Source: Gammaproteobacteria bacterium | Lineage (GTDB): Bacteria; Pseudomonadota; Gammaproteobacteria; SZUA-140 | Direction: 5' to 3' | DNA: 7,695 bases | Assembly: GCA_026982145.1 (NCBI GenBank) | Contig: JALSHQ010000401.1 | Location: 1 to 7,695 of the forward strand | Shown here: piece by piece, positions 5,114 to 7,695 of the stretch | How the letters are laid out: each line of letters starts with the position of its first letter | Numbering within the stretch: position 1 is the stretch's first letter | Notes under the pieces: model-generated | What the model saw: only the letters and a program-made list of their open reading frames with translations | The model's database searches: none | What the model was told of the DNA's origin: nothing | Program-made: the position numbers and the translations under genes

Positions 5114-6342
5114 GCAAGTCAACAGCAATCGGGTCGTGCTGCCTCTATGGCACGCCGACAAATGCAAGTGAACGGTAAACCTCGTTCAGCTGCTGCTTCT
5201 GCGCCTACCCGTCAGCCTAAGCGTCAATCAGCTCCAGCTGCGAATCTAACGCCAGCATCTGCACCAGCGACACAAGCTGCTGCTCCTGTTGCGTCAAGCT
5301 TTGTGGCTCCAGCGAATATGCCTAAGCCAAAGCGGGTCCAAAAGAGCGCGTCGCGTCTGCGTCGTGAATCTTTGGCGTCTCGTGGTAAGCAGGCAGATAG
5401 AAGCAGTGATCGTCTTCGTGATAACAGTATGGCGATGAAGCGTCGTTCTGCTGCGGAAGCTAAAGCGGCCAAAGGTGATTGCGATTGTGGTGGGCCATGT
5501 TGCCAGGAAGCAAAGGCGAAAGCCGTTGCTCCAGCAGCAAGCTTGAGTGCACCTGCTTCTAAACGTGTCAAGGCTGTAAAGAGAAAGCACGTGGTCAGTG
5601 CTAGCGATACGGGACGCATGATGTCTCGTGCGCGCCGTGCTGCGACCTCTGGCCGTGGTAAGGCTGGATTGGAAGCACATAGTAAGGGCAACGCTTCTGC
5701 TTCGCTAGCACGTCAGGCTAATCCTGAGATTTCAGGACGTGAGCTGGCTCGCGTTGTCCGTGAATCACGCAGTAAGGGTGGTTCTCGCGGTAATGTTACT
5801 GCTGCTCCAGTTCGTGTTCGACGTCCTCGCAGTGCTGCTGAAGCGAAAGCGATCAGTGGTACAAAGGTCGGGCACACTGAGAAGCTGACAGGTGATGAAG
5901 TGGGTCTTTGCCACACTGGCGTTACCGGTACTCACTATATGTCTGCTGAAGTCTTTGATAACTTCTGCCAAGGTGATGCGCCTAAAGCACCACTAAAAGT
6001 TGAAACAACAAAGACCTTAAGTGGTAATCACGTGACGAGTGGTGGCAAGGTCGGTGGCTCAACGGTGATGACGGGTGCTGAAGCGGGTAGCTGTAGTGGT
6101 GTAACAGGTAGTGAGTATCTTGGGCTTGAAGATTTTGCTCAATGTGATGTCACTCCTGATGCAGCTGCAGCTAAGGTGAGCAGGTCTCAGACCCAGCGTG
6201 GCCTGACGGTTTCAGGACCTAAAGCCAGTCGCTCTGATAGTGTCACAGGAAATCATCAGGGCACTTGTCAGGCAGTAACGGGTACGTCTTATACTGGCCA
6301 AGAAGAGTTTGAATCTTTTTGTGCACCAGAAGAGCAGCGTAA
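5111..6342 (+). CDS. csoS2: CsoS2A, predicted short form made by -1 frameshift
   Basis: If ribosomes slip back one base on the TTTTT run at 6316-6320, the frame continues from Phe403 as LCTRRAA and stops at TAA 6340-6342, giving about 410 residues. This product keeps all four N-motifs and the three middle repeats but loses the whole C-terminal region that anchors the scaffold to the shell. In H. neapolitanus, CsoS2A and CsoS2B are known to arise by -1 programmed frameshifting at the equivalent place, where its sequence reads FEPFC against FESFC here. The short form is inferred from sequence only, and its ratio to the long form cannot be told. Confidence 0.55.
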
Positions 6343-7042
6343 AAACCGTGCGCGTACTGTGATGCCACAGCGTGCGCCGGGCGCAGGCAAAGACATTAGT
6401 GGTCTGCAGCCAGGTTTAAGTGGTAACAACCTAACAGGGGTCGCTACGGGTGCTTGTCAGGCTGTTAGTGGCACACCTTATGTTGCGTCATCTGAAATAA
6501 GCACTATTTGTGCAGCGGTGCCTGCTTCTAAAGGTGAGCCTGATTTTCCTCAAGCTATAGGAGAGGGTGCTTTTAGTGTCGTACCTACTGTAACGGTTGC
6601 TGAATCTTCAGCCAGCGTAGGCTCCTCGGTAACGGGTTCTTCTTTCGACGGTGATAGCGCGATTACAGGTGTTTTCTCTATGGGCAAAGGCAAAATAACG
6701 GGTACAGAACAAGCCCGTTTCGGCGGTCGTTCTAACAATGTTGTTAAGGTCGAGCCTAAAATAGAAAAGCTTGAGACAGCTTCACGCGTGACTGGTGAAG
6801 GTATGGAAACGGGTTTAAACATCACGGGTAATGATTGGGATCGTGGCGATCGTGTGACAGGCACAGAAGGTCGTTCTGCCGCACGCCGTAACCCGAGTCG
6901 TCGTGGCCAGATGAATGCCATGCCGAATGTAGCAGCTAAACGTGAGCCACAAGTGGTGCGCGAATCAGCTAGCGTCACCGGTGGCAGTGGTGGCTCTGAG
7001 GGTTCATCACCGATCACTCTTTCGGGTGGTGCACGCGGCTAA
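5111..7042 (+). CDS. csoS2: CsoS2, alpha-carboxysome assembly scaffold (full-length CsoS2B form)
   Basis: This is a 643-residue, largely disordered, basic repeat protein. The N-region holds four RuBisCO-binding motifs (about 7-23, 81-95, 167-187, 208-227), of which SGRELARVVRESRSKGG is the clearest. The middle region has three repeats (250-286, 302-345, 367-404) with the VTG motif pattern and paired cysteines (267/286, 328/345, 386/404). The C-region has a cysteine-bearing repeat (428-467), two diverged repeats (505-539 and 557-599) and the terminal GSSPITLSGGARG, which is nearly the H. neapolitanus ending. In that species CsoS2 condenses RuBisCO through its N-region and lines the shell through its middle and C-regions. 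This copy is short: H. neapolitanus CsoS2 is 869 residues with about six middle repeats. A CDCGGPCC cluster sits at 124-131. A likely -1 frameshift site is at 6314-6321. The start is preferred at 5111; an upstream in-frame ATG at 5099 would add MGNV. Confidence 0.96.
   Translation: MASQQQSGRAASMARRQMQVNGKPRSAAASAPTRQPKRQSAPAANLTPASAPATQAAAPVASSFVAPANMPKPKRVQKSASRLRRESLASRGKQADRSSDRLRDNSMAMKRRSAAEAKAAKGDCDCGGPCCQEAKAKAVAPAASLSAPASKRVKAVKRKHVVSASDTGRMMSRARRAATSGRGKAGLEAHSKGNASASLARQANPEISGRELARVVRESRSKGGSRGNVTAAPVRVRRPRSAAEAKAISGTKVGHTEKLTGDEVGLCHTGVTGTHYMSAEVFDNFCQGDAPKAPLKVETTKTLSGNHVTSGGKVGGSTVMTGAEAGSCSGVTGSEYLGLEDFAQCDVTPDAAAAKVSRSQTQRGLTVSGPKASRSDSVTGNHQGTCQAVTGTSYTGQEEFESFCAPEEQRKNRARTVMPQRAPGAGKDISGLQPGLSGNNLTGVATGACQAVSGTPYVASSEISTICAAVPASKGEPDFPQAIGEGAFSVVPTVTVAESSASVGSSVTGSSFDGDSAITGVFSMGKGKITGTEQARFGGRSNNVVKVEPKIEKLETASRVTGEGMETGLNITGNDWDRGDRVTGTEGRSAARRNPSRRGQMNAMPNVAAKREPQVVRESASVTGGSGGSEGSSPITLSGGARG
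5129..5791 (+). repeat. Four CsoS2 N-terminal RuBisCO-binding motifs
   Basis: Protein repeats of the type basic-x-ARR/RR...GK occur at nucleotides 5129-5179, 5351-5395, 5609-5671 and 5732-5791. Their cores are SGRAASMARR, SRLRRESLASRGK, TGRMMSRARRAATSGRGK and SGRELARVVRESRSKGG. They are short helices in a disordered chain that bind RuBisCO with high total avidity in H. neapolitanus. Spacing is uneven (74, 86 and 41 residues between starts). Confidence 0.75.
5858..6322 (+). repeat. Three CsoS2 middle-region repeats
   Basis: Repeats lie at 5858-5968, 6014-6145 and 6209-6322. Each shows a (V/L)TG box, a G-x-C segment, a second VTGxxY box and a closing acidic/aromatic stretch ending in Cys (VFDNFC, EDFAQC, EFESFC). 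In H. neapolitanus these repeats contact the shell hexamers and influence shell size and curvature. Three is a low number for the family. Confidence 0.8.
6314..6321 (+). promoter_or_regulatory. Candidate -1 ribosomal frameshift slippery site in csoS2
   Basis: In the zero frame the bases read TCT TTT TGT (Ser-Phe-Cys, residues 402-404). The TTT codon at 6317-6319 can re-pair perfectly one base upstream because 6316 is also T. The new frame meets TAA at 6340-6342. The site is at the end of the last middle repeat, the same place as the known H. neapolitanus frameshift. It is not a perfect X-XXY-YYZ heptamer, because the P-site TCT would re-pair poorly. Confidence 0.55.
6350..6377 (+). promoter_or_regulatory. 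Strong stem-loop downstream of the csoS2 slippery site
   Basis: GCGCGTACTGTG (6350-6361) faces CACAGCGTGCGC (6366-6377) across an ATGC loop. Eleven of twelve positions pair (two G-U, one A-C mismatch). Such a stable fold could stall the ribosome and promote slippage, although it begins 29 bases after the slippery run, farther than the usual 5-9. An alternative hairpin, TGCGC-CGG-GCGCA, overlaps its 3' arm at 6373-6385. Confidence 0.45.
6392..7039 (+). repeat. CsoS2 C-terminal repeats and terminal peptide
   Basis: C1 (6392-6511) still has the two-cysteine layout (GACQAVSGTPY...STIC). C2 (6623-6727) and C3 (6779-6907) keep the VTG/ITG boxes but have no cysteine. The GEGMETGLNITGNDW segment of C3 matches H. 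neapolitanus GEGKERCHITGDDW except that the cysteine is gone. The terminal peptide (6965-7039) ends ITLSGGARG. This part anchors the protein to the shell in characterised systems. Confidence 0.7.
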
Positions 7043-7074
7043 GCCTTGTGTCGTTGTAAAGAAGTTAATGGTTC

Positions 7075-7100
7075 TGGGGGCACAGTTGACTGTGTCCCTG
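7075..7100 (+). promoter_or_regulatory. Strong intercistronic hairpin csoS2-csoS3
   Basis: GGGGGCACAG (7076-7085) pairs with CTGTGTCCCT (7090-7099) around TTGA, ten pairs with two G-U, plus a T-G pair at the base. It lies in a 104-base gap, 33 bases after the csoS2 stop. The next T-run (7112-7115) is 12 bases later, inside the palindrome AAAACGTTTT (7106-7115), so full termination is unlikely. A partial terminator or RNA-processing/stability element that lowers csoS3 relative to upstream genes is plausible. Confidence 0.5.
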
Positions 7101-7146
7101 AATCCAAAACGTTTTAATTGAATTGGAATTTGATAGATCTAGGCAT

Positions 7147-7695
7147 ATGTTGGTAGGCAGACAAAAAAGAGCAGGACAACTGGGGCAGACGCGATCAAAC
7201 CGTGTTCGTACTGCTGCAGATGTTGCACGCCATCAACGTTTCGCAACGGGGAATGTTGCACGTCTTCGCTCAGGCTTGCATCCATTAACGAATGCTGCTG
7301 AAAATGAGGCTCTACATGCCTACGAAAGCCGTAGTAAAGCGGCCTTTGACAAAGTTGAGCCAGTGTTGCGCGAAATCGCCCAATATCAGCACGACAGTAA
7401 TTTCGTAACCAAGGCTCAAGAGCTTGGTCAACTGTTATTAGGCTTAGAACTGCCTAACCATTTATTGGAAAATACTTGGATCGCACCATTAGACATGGGC
7501 AAATTATACGCTTGGTGTGTATTTGAAACTTTCAAACTATTTGCAGATGAGTTTTATAGTGAGAAACCACTAGCACAAGAGAGTGATGCCGGTTTTCAGG
7601 GCTTTATTGAAAACTGCGGGTTTCACACATTGGATTTTTCGCCTTGTGCCGATGGTCGTTTGGCGCACACGATTAGTTACGTGTTGCGATTGCCA
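7147..7695 (+). CDS. csoS3: CsoSCA, carboxysomal beta-type carbonic anhydrase (5' part, runs off the window)
   Basis: The frame stays open for 183 codons to the last base. Residues 46-183 match the CsoSCA family: HPLTNAAENEALHAYE, a helical segment with KAQELGQLLLGLELP and, at the edge, NCGFHTLDFSPCADGRLAHTI. PCADGR (166-171) supplies zinc ligand Cys167 and the Asp169/Arg171 pair, equivalent to Cys173, Asp175 and Arg177 of H. neapolitanus. The remaining zinc ligands lie beyond the window. The enzyme converts bicarbonate to CO2 next to RuBisCO inside the shell. Residues 1-45 are basic and apparently disordered (GRQKRAGQLGQTRSNRVR), and in H. neapolitanus the CsoSCA N-terminus binds RuBisCO. 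Only a weak AGG (7141-7143) three bases before ATG serves as ribosome binding site, which fits low expression. A TTG at 7123 is a less likely start. Confidence 0.94.
   Translation, partial: MLVGRQKRAGQLGQTRSNRVRTAADVARHQRFATGNVARLRSGLHPLTNAAENEALHAYESRSKAAFDKVEPVLREIAQYQHDSNFVTKAQELGQLLLGLELPNHLLENTWIAPLDMGKLYAWCVFETFKLFADEFYSEKPLAQESDAGFQGFIENCGFHTLDFSPCADGRLAHTISYVLRLP

Noticed and set aside
5224..5691. Minus-strand frame of 155 codons inside the csoS2 N-region
   Set aside because: It is antisense to a repetitive Ala/Lys/Arg-rich coding stretch, which often leaves the reverse frames open; no ribosome binding site or family resemblance.
6550..7017. Minus-strand frame of 155 codons inside the csoS2 C-region
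   Set aside because: Antisense shadow of the low-complexity CsoS2 repeats; nothing in its composition suggests a real protein.

Overview
The window carries two unrelated gene blocks on a bacterial chromosome. The left block holds housekeeping protein-quality and translation genes: the 3' end of clpS, complete clpA (both +) and infA (-). The right block is the 5' part of an alpha-carboxysome operon (all +): cbbL, cbbS, csoS2 and the first 183 codons of csoS3 (csoSCA), which is still open at the window edge. The protein sequences and the clpS-clpA-infA linkage suggest a gammaproteobacterial chemolithoautotroph, perhaps a sulfur oxidiser of the Thiomicrospira/Hydrogenovibrio/Halothiobacillus type. 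The species cannot be fixed from this sequence alone.

Layout: 1-146 clpS end; 172-2436 clpA; 2437-2500 short convergent gap with a weak hairpin; 2501-2719 infA (-); 2720-3214 divergent 495-bp intergenic region with no gene, but with a tandem 20-bp repeat and several inverted repeats that could be promoters or operators for infA and the carboxysome operon; 3215-4624 cbbL; 4685-5038 cbbS; 5111-7042 csoS2; 7147-7695 csoS3 (partial).

The right block works as one unit. CbbL and CbbS form form IA RuBisCO (L8S8). CsoS2 is the disordered scaffold whose N-terminal motifs gather RuBisCO and whose C-terminal part attaches to the shell. CsoSCA is the carbonic anhydrase that makes CO2 inside the shell. 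The shell genes (csoS4A/B, csoS1) are expected just beyond the right edge.

The most interesting content is in csoS2. It is short (643 aa, three middle repeats where the H. neapolitanus protein has about six) and has an unusual four-cysteine cluster in its N-terminal region. It also has a T5 slippery site exactly at the middle/C-terminal junction, where a -1 frameshift reaches a stop after seven codons. That would give a short CsoS2A and a full CsoS2B, as known for H. neapolitanus. The gaps on either side of csoS2 each hold a clear RNA hairpin that may help set the very different protein amounts this operon needs. No CRISPR array, tRNA, rRNA, insertion sequence or new defence-like system was seen.
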